Shown here piece by piece: positions 23,174-33,542 of a stretch of DNA of 64,000 nucleotides. The DNA comes from Lotus japonicus (lineage: Eukaryota > Streptophyta > Magnoliopsida > Fabales > Fabaceae). Numbering within the stretch: position 1 is the first letter of the stretch; each line of letters begins with the position of its first letter. The DNA is taken from positions 21,327,304 through 21,391,303 of the forward strand of contig NC_080046.1 of the NCBI RefSeq assembly GCF_012489685.1, in the 5' to 3' direction. The notes under the pieces are model-generated. The model made no database searches. It was not told the origin of the DNA and saw only the letters and a program-made list of their open reading frames with translations. Both the position numbers and the translations under genes were made by a program.

Positions 23174-24304
23174 AGATTTAGTCAAGGAGTAGATAAATTA
23201 CTCAAAAACTATAATGAAATTAATATCTATAGCCTATCTATGTCAGCTTTGCCAATGCACCATGTTCCGATGCCCGATCAATGCAAATGGAGATGAAGCG
23301 CTCATCAAAAATTTAATCAGTGTTCAGCTAATCAGCTTGTATGTTTTGAGACATAAATTTCTATTAGAATAAATATTAATGGCTATTTCATTATTAGTTT
23401 TGAATTGTCTATATAAGCTCTTCTCCTCAAAAGGTGAGAATTACAAAGTTTGCAAACACTTTACTTTGATATAACAATTTGAAAATAAATTTACACAAAC
23501 TGAACACAATTAATTAGTTTGCAATTAGCACCAAAAGTTTTTTATTTTACATCGGAAATATAAATTGCATCCTCCAAGTATTAATCCCTGTACCTCCCCC
23601 ACCCAACTCATCTGTCTCCTAATTTTATTCTATAAAAGGGGTTTTTTATACGTTAACAAAATTATTTTATTCCTCATTCAATAAACATGCCGTATCAAGC
23701 TGTTTGGATTTTCTTGCAAAGTTGGAAATTATTTCCTCTCGCATTCTGGCTCGCTTTCTTCACTTCTTTTTTAAACAAGTTCATTATTCTGTTGGAGTGA
23801 AATTAAGACAAATAAGACTTAGTAGCAAAGTTGCCTTCTCTCACTTCAAGGGTCCCCTAGAACCACACGTAAGGTAGGGGAATTACAACTTATATGAAAA
23901 GTTTAACAGATACTGATAATAGGATCATGAAAAGATACCACTTATAATTGTTAACAGTTTATAAGCTTCGTATTGAGTTCTTTATCTAAAATGCTACACA
24001 CAAAAATTTATTAGCTTATGTTTTTGGTTTTCTATTTCATGACATGGTATTGCTTGTGATATATATGCTGGTTGTCAGTCCATACTGATATAAAGTGAAA
24101 CAAGTAAACTAATATGCTTTGCTTGATAAAATGTTTTAGATAGATTATTATGCTTGCTGAAATATTTTCTTGAGAACCGTTAGAAAATATAAAATCATTC
24201 ATATGACTCTTACTTAAAAACTTTTCAGATAATTAGTTGTTTAACATTGTGTCAGAGCCTCTGTGACCAATTGGTTTAGAGTGCTATGACTCTTACTTAT
24301 ACTT
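23174..24304. other. unassigned AT-rich sequence
   Basis: No ORF, RNA gene or repeat boundary that I can support. It separates the copia element from the hAT pseudogene and may include the lost 5' part of the hAT element. Confidence 0.4.
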
Positions 24305-26900
24305 GTTGACAATGAAAAGAAGCCTGCAGTGGGCTATATATATGAACCAATGGATAGTGCTAAGGAGGCCATTCGGATGGGATTTAATGAGAATGAAAGC
24401 ATATACAAAGAGATTTAAAAAATAACTGATAGATGATGGGACTGCCAACTGCACCATCCATGGCATGCAGCAGACCATTTTCTTAACCCAGAATACTTTT
24501 ATTCCAATCCAACCATTACAAGTAGTACTGAAATTATGGGAGGTCTCTACAAAAGCATTGAGAGGCTTAGCTTGAGTGATGACATTGTTGATCGAATCCA
24601 AAATGAACTGTTAGTTTATAAGAGGGGTGGAGGCTTCTTTGGAATGGGCACGGCTGTAAGAAGAACGGCTACATTATCTCCTGGTACGATAGAATGCTCA
24701 TTTCTTTATATCTCTAAGTTGCTAAAATTGCAATGCACATGTTATTATATAGGCTTAATCAAGTTTTTGGTCCCTAACCTTTGTCATAAATATGGCTTTA
24801 GTCCCTCGCCGGAGTAAAGGTGGGGATTGGTCCCCAGTTTTTGGCAAAATGATTGGCTTTGGTCCTTCCGGCCGGTTGGGTCAACGCCGGAGCTCCGGGA
24901 TGCCCATGTGGCATGGCCACGTCATTTAATGAGTCCATTTGGAATTTTTTTCTTTTTCATTAAAAAAAAACCTTAAATCCCTCCTAATTAAATTCTTCCC
25001 TTCCCTGTGCAGATCCTCCTCCACCTTCAATCTCTGCACCGTAAAGAACAAATTCATCTCTTCATATTCACTTCAATCATACCACCATTCCCAAATTAAC
25101 TCACCAACTAATACCAAAATTAAATCACCAACGAACAATTAATCCCAATCTGATTGTAAATTACAAATTATATACTGAAGATGTGCTGAAGCTGCTGAAA
25201 CGGTGGATGATTCATCCTCTGCGGTGGTCACCACTCACAACCACGGGCACAACCTTCTCCTCCTTGTGGTAACTGTCTGTTTTTCTCTTATCAAGTTATC
25301 ATCTTATGAAAAAAACTGGAGAAATTCATCTTCCTCCAGCAAACATTCATCTACACTCAAGAACCCAGATTTCAAGAAGATAATCCCAAAAATTCTTAAA
25401 ACCTCTCCTTTTCCTCCTTCCTTTTCGTCCTCCTTTCTCTCTTTCTCGTGTGCCCAAAACCTCCATCTCCAAACCCAAAACCTTCATCTCCCAACTTCTC
25501 CGGAGAGAAAACCCATAGAGAAAAATTCCAACTCCAATGCTTTCTTCTTCCTGAAATAAAACTCAAAGATCAATAAAACCCATTTGTGTTTTACTCCGAT
25601 TTAGGTTTTTCTCATCTTCTACGTCCACGCTTCGAGCTTTCTGCTTCTTTTGGTTTTTTTCTTTCTTTCTCAGAGATGCCTCGATCTGGGAGGGGCTTAG
25701 GTTGGGGTGGCTCGATCTGGGTGGGTTGGGGTTGGGGGTGACTCGATGTGGGAGGGGTGGGGTTGGGGGTGGTGGCTTGGTGTCGGGGCAGCTCGATCTG
25801 GGTGAGACTGGGGTTGGGATCATCTTCATCTCCATGTTCATCTATTTGTTATTTTATGGGTTTGGGATTTTGTTTTCTAGGATTTCTGCTGCACTTAGGT
25901 GAGTGTTTTAATTAATTTAAAGGAGGTTAATTAGGGAGGGTTTAGTATTTTAATTATGGGTTTTTCTTAATGAAAAAGAAAAAAAAATCCAAATGGACTC
26001 ATTAAATGACGTGACCATGCCACATGGGCATCCCAAAGCTCCGGCGTTGACCCAACCGGCCGGAAGGACCAAAACCAATCATTTTGCCAAAAATTGGGGA
26101 TCAATCCCCACCTTTACTCCGGCGAGGGACTAAAGCCATATTTATGACAAAGGTTAGGGACCAAAAACTTGATTAAGCCTATTATATAATATTTGTAGCT
26201 GAGTGGTAGAGGAGCTATGGACAACAAACTCCTCATTTGCTATCATTTGCTATTCAAGTTCTCAGCTTGACTGTAGCTCATCAAGTTGCCAGCGAAATTG
26301 GAGCCCCTTTGAGCATGTAAGTTAACACTTACCAAATTATTTAATTGTATAGTTTCATAATCATTTTATGAAACAAACATCCATTTTTGTATTACAATGT
26401 AGATTAATTCTAAGAAGAGAAGCCGATTTAAGCATCAAAAGCTTCGAGACTTAGTTTATGTTAACTATAATCAAGCTCTTAAAGGAAGATTTAACTTTAG
26501 TGATGTCATTGACCCCATTCTCCTACGTGGCATTGTGTATAAGTAATGAGTGGCTGACGGGAGAAATGGGTGCAGACGGAGATGCTGAAAATGAATTGGT
26601 TTTTGAGGGTGAAGCCTTAACTGGGGAGATGTTGCCAATGCTAGTGGTGTTAATGAGCCCATAAAAAATACTAGGAGGCACACAAGAGGGATGCAAGCTG
26701 CTGCCCCTACATATATTGCTTGAATTTCAACCTCTAGAGGGAGGGGCAAAGGAAGAGCCAATGTCATGGTAGAAGAAGATGATGGTGAAGAAGAAGAAAC
26801 AAGTAAAGAGGAAATTGAAGAAGAGGCAGAGGAAGAGATCTACAACTATGACACAACTGATAGTGAAAAAAGAAGAGGAGCCAATGCTAGAAGATGATGA
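24305..26900 (+). pseudogene. hAT-superfamily transposase pseudogene (C-terminal half)
   Basis: A degenerate hAT transposase. The first exon (to about 24681) translates as KKPAVGYIYEPMDSAKEAI, WDCQLHHPWHAADHFLNPE and GGLYKSIERLS, typical of plant DUF659/hAT proteins, with an in-frame TAA. A GT-AG intron from about 24682 to 26210 contains the MULE. The next exon gives E-W-stop-RSYG, where the family has WW, then FAIQVLSL and, after a one-base loss, CQRNWSPFEH. After a second intron, SKKRSRFKHQKLRDLVYV and the NEWLTGEM segment of the dimerisation region follow, then an acidic tail to about 26900. The N-terminal zinc finger is absent. Clearly dead; family call firm. Confidence 0.85.
24752..26179. 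mobile_element. non-autonomous Mutator-like element (MULE)
   Basis: 1428 bp with terminal inverted repeats of about 220 bp (24752-24975 and 25955-26179), starting GGCTTAATC and ending GATTAAGCC. It is flanked by a perfect 9-bp duplication TATTATATA (24743-24751 and 26180-26188), the hallmark of Mutator transposition. TIR identity is high, with only a handful of differences. The interior has no transposase. Short ORFs at 25203-25559 (plus) and 25563-25841 (minus) match nothing I recognise, so gene capture (Pack-MULE) is possible but not shown. It lies inside a hAT intron. Confidence 0.9.
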
Positions 26901-27576
26901 TTGATGATTTCTTATGTAGCGCTACCTTAGATAGTGTTTAGTTGTATGACTTTTTGTTCAAGACCTATGAGTATACGACTTTAGTCTTTAAGTAGTTAAG
27001 TATCATGTATGTTTTGTTTTTAGTTGTATGACCTTTTGTTCAAGATCTATGACTTTAATTGCTAGTTTGCTAATGAAAGTATGCATATATTATGAATTTT
27101 ATGTAATATTTATCATTGATTTAGTATTTAAATATATATAGTATAAATTATGCAAAATATAGACCAAAATTCACTTATCCCGGCCATCCCGCTTTCCAAG
27201 GTCCCGCTATCCCAGTTTCGGGGCTGACTGGGACTGGCTGGGAACTGGGATTGACAACATAGACCTCTTGTATAGCTGTCAGGTGGTTATTATGTTACAG
27301 GTCACACTGAGCTTGGGTAGTTATTCTGTTATTCTATAAATCCTACCAAATGATGCAATAATTCATTCATGCAATACAGTAACAATTCTCACAGTATAGA
27401 TTCTCTCTAAAATCTTAGTTTAGTTATTGACAAATTCAAGTTTTATCTCCAAAAGGTTTACCTACCAATGAGAAACTGATCAGATAAAACTGAAAATACT
27501 GGAGAATAAAAATTTAAACAGAAGGTAAGGTAGCAACAAATTGTAGCTCAAGACAGAAAGAAATCAGAATCTAAAC
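26901..27576. other. hAT 3' flank and junction with polymerase pseudogene
   Basis: An AT-rich tail follows the hAT coding region. At 27175-27260 is a G/C-rich stretch with repeated CTGGGACTGG/CTGGGAACTGGG motifs, the kind of subterminal repeat found near hAT ends; no matching 5' end was found. 27265-27576 shows nothing recognisable and lacks the next expected polymerase exon. Confidence 0.4.
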
Positions 27577-28901
27577 CTTCAAACAATACACTGCGAGGCA
27601 CCTCCTAGTTTCTGCATTTCCATTTTGAAGATCAGATATAATTGAATGATGAACATCCTCTTTCTGTAATAGATAAACAATGTAGAGGCTAAGTCAACAA
27701 TTGAAATGTATTCTAACAATATACCACAAATCTAGAAAAAAGATGCACACACACAAACAGCACAACAAATGGAAATTTACTATGCTAAATACAACTCCAA
27801 TGTATTCGATATCATCAGAGATATAGCCTACAGTATTAGGTAACTCTTGATTCAAACCATGGGTGTGTGTAAATCTGCAACTATATCTATGATTACTGGG
27901 GGAAAACTCAAAAGATTGCTGAAATGTACCTTCCAAAAGATAATTCAAGCTCTGTTCCCAGCTGTATTCAAATAAAAAATAACAGAAAATATAATTGCTT
28001 AAATGATGTTAAAAGCAGAATTTTACCTGCTCAGAAAGGAAGTGAGCCGAGTTAGAATTCAATGAATAAGAACTTAATTTGTAGTCTCTTTGCATAACCT
28101 AAACATAAAAGTAAAAAAATATAAACTTAATTATCAACAAATTTGGATTTTTCAAGCATTGGGCGGTTAAAGCAAAACAGAATATTGGCATAACCTGGAG
28201 CAAATCGAACTGCACTCTCCCTTCAACTGTAACTTCTTTACTTTCCCTGGTTCCTAACTGCCTGCAAACCCAGCAAGTATCGCTAAAGGGTTGAAGCCAA
28301 AACTTAATACAGCAAAAAATGTAATTCCCATATTAACAAAATAAAAATGAAGGACATAGAATGTCGTAATCATGACTGCAATCGCTTCAGGAACCAAATT
28401 CTGATTTTCGAAAAATTTGATGAAACCATATGAAACCTATCTACCCCCATAATACCAGAAATACAAATAGTGTACTGCAAAAATAATGGGAGACAATTAC
28501 ATAACAAGTGACTATATCTCTTTACCTTGATGAGGAAGTTGAATCCTTTACTCGAACTATATTGTTCCTGATACGGCCTAGAATTGGAAGTTCTGTTATT
28601 TTCAATGTGTCAGCTCTCTGAAAACAAGAAAGAATAAAATAAATTATAACAGGGATCATAACCAAAAGCGCAGAACTCCCAAATATTGCATATAAGCATA
28701 TTTTTTTAATATCAAAGTTAAATCGACACCTCAATAAGATATGGCATGTCAAAACTGTATATGTTATATCCAATAATAATATCAGGATCCACTTCACGAA
28801 TAAAATCCTGCAAAAAGAATAAATATCTTCATCAAAATTGGAGTTTTGTTGAAATTCTTATGCCCAACAAATACTACAAGCATGGTTATACATACATACG
28901 C

Positions 28902-28974
<73 letters not shown>

Positions 28975-30896
28975 AGAAAAGCGAGAGAGAATAAAATACC
29001 CTCCAAGCTAACAGGACTTCTCTTTCTGTATCAAATGTCATGACGTCAACACCAACAATAGGAGAACATGACTTAAGGGTCATCACATTACGAATACAAG
29101 GTTGGTCTTCTCCTTGTAATGTAACCATATTAGCTATCTGCAAGAAAATATGAATTTTCAGTTCAAAAGCAATGACATTATGCATGGATGTTGACCTGTA
29201 AAAAGAGAAGCCAATTGACCTGGATCACAGGATCATGAGTAGGCTCAGGAAAAAAGACATTTACGACCAGCACACTCAATATTAAAACTCAATGCGAAAT
29301 GGAGCCATCTTTGAATATTCCCCTTCTGGAGCATGACTGATCAATTCAGAATACCTATGACATTGTTAAGGGGATATCTAAAAGCTTGGAGTTCCAAATA
29401 AACCTCTTATATGGAGAACTTGGATGTTACATGTGAAAGGACACAAGCAATCAAACTTTAACTGGCAGTAAGACAAGGTTTTTATTCCCTTCTTATATTT
29501 TCCAGCAGGAATTTCAATCCAATTTCCACCAACTATGTTGCAATCAATCATGAAACGAAGGGCAAAGAGTACATTGCTTTCGTACGTCATTAAGCTTTTC
29601 ATGCCCAAACCATCAAGCTAGCTGAACACCTCTATGAAGAATACCTGCCATGTTTTGAAATTTTGGCAAGAGACAAATTAACCTTGAGTTAAGTTCTACT
29701 GGAAAACACAATCATTTTCATAAAAAAAAACCAACATGCTATTCTCGAGGTGAGAAAAATTAAAATTTAACACAATAATGGAGTCCAATGAACTAAAAAA
29801 AAAAGCTTAAACATCAATCAGGTAATGGTGGAGTCCAATGAATTTTGACATGATTAATATATTGGACACAGAAGGTCCACAAATAATATCCATGTTTACG
29901 ACGGCAGCTGGCTCCCATAGTTGGGAGTGCAGCTACAATTTTGAGAAAGGGTTGGTAATCGAACTGTTGATAGTACATAATGCTCCTTCTCTGTACCATT
30001 TCAATACGGCGAACGAATTTTCCCACATTACTATTTCTATTGGCCTCTCTCATCGTTGCCAGAAGCAATGGAAGTCACAAAAGCAAGTAAATTAAGGCAA
30101 TTCAAAAGTTGAAAAAACGATACTTACTTAATTTATACACTGTAAATACTTTTATCGTCAAACACGAATTAGAGATGTCATCTGGAAGCATTCCAGGAGG
30201 GCAGCTGATGTAGAAATATGGTTCAAACCCATGAACATTACAGCAAACACTGTGTCCTAAAAAAATACAAAATGTTTTAAGTTTTTTATATAATATCAAT
30301 TAGGCAATACAAGGTTGAGGGCCATAGTTTATAAGTATAATGGTGTGTAACTTTACATCACAATTTCAAATGATCACTTGACTAGTTCTTTTGAAACAGA
30401 TATGATCAGGATCTTATACTGCATATAATGTGGCTAGAAAATCATGATATGAATTACATGCAAGAAAGTGAATAGATAGTTGTCAACATTCAAATTTACT
30501 ATATGCAAGCAATCCAACACATTAATTAGCAATTGTCAATTGCAACCAAAAGTTTAAACTGCAGGGAAGAAAACAAAAACACAAGCTAACCTTCCATTGT
30601 AACTCCAAATATTTTCTAATAATGGCAGCAGCTCCAGACGCGTTCCGCACCAATTCTCTCTGAGTCTCTTCAATCACATAATCAATCTCCAGCTGCTGGA
30701 AAACTAAAACACTAGAACGGGAAGAGACAGTAAAAAAAGATCAAATTCCAACAAACCAAAATCTTAGCATCACAGCAAAGGGAATAATTAACAGAAATTG
30801 TTGCAGTGAAATTACTCACGGCGCTGGCCTCGTCGGTGGGGGTTGATACGCCGGCGCCGGCCGTTTCCTGGAGGCGTTGTTGCTCATCTGAGTCAT
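27577..30896 (-). pseudogene. POLD1: DNA polymerase delta catalytic subunit, 5' half only
   Basis: Twelve exon-like blocks on the minus strand: 30896-30820 (start, MTQMSNNASRKRP), 30711-30591, 30256-30128, ~30071-29900, 29643-29445, 29354-29220, 29137-29000, 28807-28730, 28617-28526, 28261-28195, 28098-28027 and 27663-27577, nearly all with GT/AG edges. They encode the N-terminal and exonuclease region of the replicative B-family polymerase (FVRRIEMVQRRSIMYY, GGNWIEIP, VTLQGEDQP, Exo II GYNIYSFDMPYL, YSLNSNSAHF), about 430 of the ~1100 residues expected. Lesions: two extra bases in exon 2, a probably lost acceptor at exon 4, a 4-base insertion in exon 5, and in exon 6 a 2-base loss plus D to N in the Exo I motif (SFDIEC to SFNIEC). 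Exons 7-12 remain in frame. The polymerase domain is absent. Retained introns show DNA-level duplication, not retrotransposition. Confidence 0.9.
28892..28975 (+). repeat. (ACATAC)n microsatellite
   Basis: About 13-14 hexamer units in the intron between exons 7 and 8 of the polymerase pseudogene. ORFs reading HIHIHI or TYTYTY across it are artefacts. Confidence 0.95.
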
Positions 30897-31665
30897 GGAA
30901 TTGGAATGTAACGGGAGGAGAAACCGTCGTCTGTCACTATGAGCGAGTGGAAGTAAATCATGAAATTCCCGCCACGCCACTTTATTAATTTTATTTTCTT
31001 TTACATGGGAAAATAAATTGTACTCGTTTGAAATTGATCCTTAGACATTCCGTCACCAACTGCCACACGGATTTTACCCGCATATATTAAAGAAAAGTTG
31101 GACAATTTTTTTTTAAATAAAGACTTATGTTTGGGGATGATAAATAAAAACTAATTTAAAAAATTGAATAATGGTTGGTTAGAAGTTAGAACTTCACATT
31201 TTAAGTTTTTAACATATGTTTTTTAAAATAGAAATAGCGATGAATTATTTAATCCTATAAATATTTTCATATAGAATTAAATAAGTTATATGAAAATATT
31301 TAATCCACTATCATCACTTCCACCTTCCACCTTCGCCACTATCATCCTTCACCTTTGCCATGATTGTCACCTCCACTGCCATCACTAATGCTGCCTGCCT
31401 GCCTCTATCACCACCGCTCCTACCGCCGCCACCACCACTACCCCCTCTGCCACCATTATCACCACCACCTTCCAACAGTACCACTATCACCATAACTCGA
31501 ACTACCACTGCCGCCACCACTTCCCTACAATACTACCACCACCATCTACACTACCACCGTCATTACCATCACCACTACCTACCACCATGACCCACTACCA
31601 TTGTCGCCGCCACCCTTACCGCCACAACCACCTCCCTCCACCACCACCACCGGCATCACCACTGT
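30897..31665. other. upstream region of polymerase pseudogene and CCA/CCACCG-rich low-complexity tract
   Basis: 30897-31300 would hold the ancestral promoter; no TATA box stands out. 31310-31660 is a C/A/T-rich tract of CCACCACC and CACTACC units; its proline- or threonine-like frames are low complexity. It abuts the LTR terminus at 31666. Confidence 0.5.
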
Positions 31666-32355
31666 TGTAACACCCGATTTTCAAGGAATTACTTAATGTG
31701 ATCAAAATGTGAAAATAAATATGACAAAACATTTACCTTTCGTAAAACAGGGATAATTTTTTTTTGAAACACGAGGGATAATTAATCATGCATAAATTTG
31801 TCAAATTCAAATACGTACAGACAATAAAAAAGATCACAAGATCAAATAAAACGATGGGTACCAACTCCACACAAAAAGGAGAGCACGCCACACAAGAAGG
31901 ACTTCGCAAGCGACGCACTACCTGCCATCCCACACAACTTGTTTGACACAAGAGATTCCACAACAAAGTACAGTACCACACTATACCCAACCAATCCCGC
32001 AAAATACATATTAAGAGAGAAAACTCTACAATATGAAGCTACCCACGACTACTAACTAACGTCAGAAATTTTCTGCGACGGCTCCTCCTCGGGATCCTCC
32101 TCCTCCATGTTATCACCAGAACCTGCTCCAGCATCTCTTGTGACAATGAAACCATCTAGAGGACCCTCCGGGTAAAGATCCACCATCGTAATTGTCAGAT
32201 CCACATGCATGCTCTCGATAAATCGCCTTCCTCCTCCAAGTGAACAGGGTGAAGAATGCGGTACTCAATAGGTGAGGGAGTGAGATTCTTCGCATTCACC
32301 TTAGGTGGTGAAGTGACAGCCTCCTTAGAAGCCGGAGAATAGCTCAAAGTCGTGG
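31666..32355 (-). repeat. LTR C copy 1, 3' part (gypsy, minus orientation)
   Basis: TGTAACACCCGATTTTC at 31666 is an LTR end read backwards. The segment aligns throughout with 45236-45945 (about 80% by eye), including a conserved minus-strand reading frame (LHPV then EEE, EGPLDGF, then an acidic EEEDPEEEP tail) that is frameshifted here. It is interrupted at about 32356 by the gypsy complex and continues at 40307. Confidence 0.7.
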
Positions 32356-33243
32356 TGGAAGACCCTATATTTTAGTAGTTAATTATTATTAAGTAATATT
32401 ATTGTTATGATATTAATTAGGTGTATGTTGACTTTATGTTCTCTTGACTTGTTTGGTTGACTTTGACCTGTGGGGCTTGAGTGTTATTTTAAAATAATAA
32501 TGCATGAGCATAATATTATTGGATGAATATATTTTGATAAATGAAAATAATTATAATTAGTGTTATTTTCGTGACTATGGACAGAAAAATAATTATTATT
32601 TTGGGTTTTAGTTATTAAAAATATTTTTTTCCTCATGTTAGATAGAAAATAGGATAAACATTGTTTTTATTAAAATAATTTAAAAAATCTGAAAGTTTGT
32701 TTGAAAATGTGATTCAGAGATTATTTTAAACCTCAGTAATTTATTTTGGAGTTTTAGGAATTTATTATGAGATGTCAGCCTTTATCTTAGTTTTAAGGCT
32801 AAATACGTTGCATTATAAATTAGGCGATATTGATAGAAAATTGTGTGATATCAAACAGATAGATTTTCAGCTGAATTGAGGGGGGTTGCACGAAATTCTT
32901 AGAGAGGTATGGTGATCATTTTATTCTTTTCTCAATCAACGCTATAAATAGAGGCCTTTGGTTGAGGGGAATTCATTCACTTAGAGCTGCTTCTCACCCT
33001 CACTAAAAATACACTTGAGGAATCATCAAACCTCAATCTCCTTTTTCTTCACTTTGGCCAAAAAATTTCCTTCTCCCTCCTTCCTTGGAGTTATCTTCTT
33101 TGCTTGGTGGAGTTTTCGTTTTCTTGGAGCAAGGAGGTTTGGATCTTTGGTAGTTCTTGGAGTTTCCCTACTCGTTCGTGATTTTCCTCTTACGTTCTTC
33201 AAGAAGACTTTAAATTTCTACAGAGGATTTCTTTCATGGGCTT
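32356..33243 (+). repeat. LTR-start-like fragment with promoter
   Basis: It begins TGGAAGACCC, close to the TGTAAGACCC start of LTR A, and contains a TATA box TATAAATAG at 32943-32951 followed by a C/T-rich leader. It is very AT-rich before the TATA box, as in a U3 region. It ends where a 5S-like fragment begins. Probably the 5' part of a long LTR broken by later insertion. Confidence 0.5.
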
Positions 33244-33542
33244 TGTAACATCCGGGGCCGACGAGGGCGGGGAGTGATCGTCAGTGCAATGAGGCACGAA
33301 CAAGGAGTGACTCCTAGCAAGCTTCTAGTTGGTGGGTTATATGATTGGACCGATACCGCACCCGAATAAGAGGTATTACAAGACTGTATAGGTATGTGAC
33401 TATACAGTTGAGTAAGACATAAAATATATAATTGTAATACTCATGAAAATAAGATTCATCTTTTTTTCAGAAGCTCAACTCATTAACACTCTAAAGTTAA
33501 GTGTGCTTGCCTTGGAGCAATATTGGGATGGTAGGCCAAGGT
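33244..33542 (+). repeat. second 5S-rRNA-like fragment
   Basis: It starts TGTAACATCC, the same terminus as the fragment at 1794. At 33470-33532 it carries GTTAAGTGTGCTTG, GGAGCAATATTGG and GGATGG in 5S order, matching the 1884-1971 segment. It is truncated where LTR E begins at 33543. Confidence 0.5.

Noticed and set aside
24243..24300. tRNA-like segment
   Set aside because: A few bases resemble a tRNA B box, but no cloverleaf can be formed.
24305..27260. Complete hAT element with both ends
   Set aside because: A plausible 3' subterminal region exists near 27175-27260, but no matching 5' terminus or 8-bp duplication was found.
27694..27948. 84-codon minus-strand ORF as an extra polymerase exon
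   Set aside because: It falls in the intron between two exons that join perfectly in frame (28027 to 27663) and has no similarity to the polymerase family.
28746..29185. ORFs in several frames across the (ACATAC)n repeat
   Set aside because: Microsatellite read-through (HIHIHI, TYTYTY, VYVYVY); real exons of the polymerase pseudogene lie on either side.
31314..31590. Proline- or glycine-rich ORFs at 31360-31590 and on the opposite strand
   Set aside because: Low-complexity CCACCACC tract; open in several frames at once.
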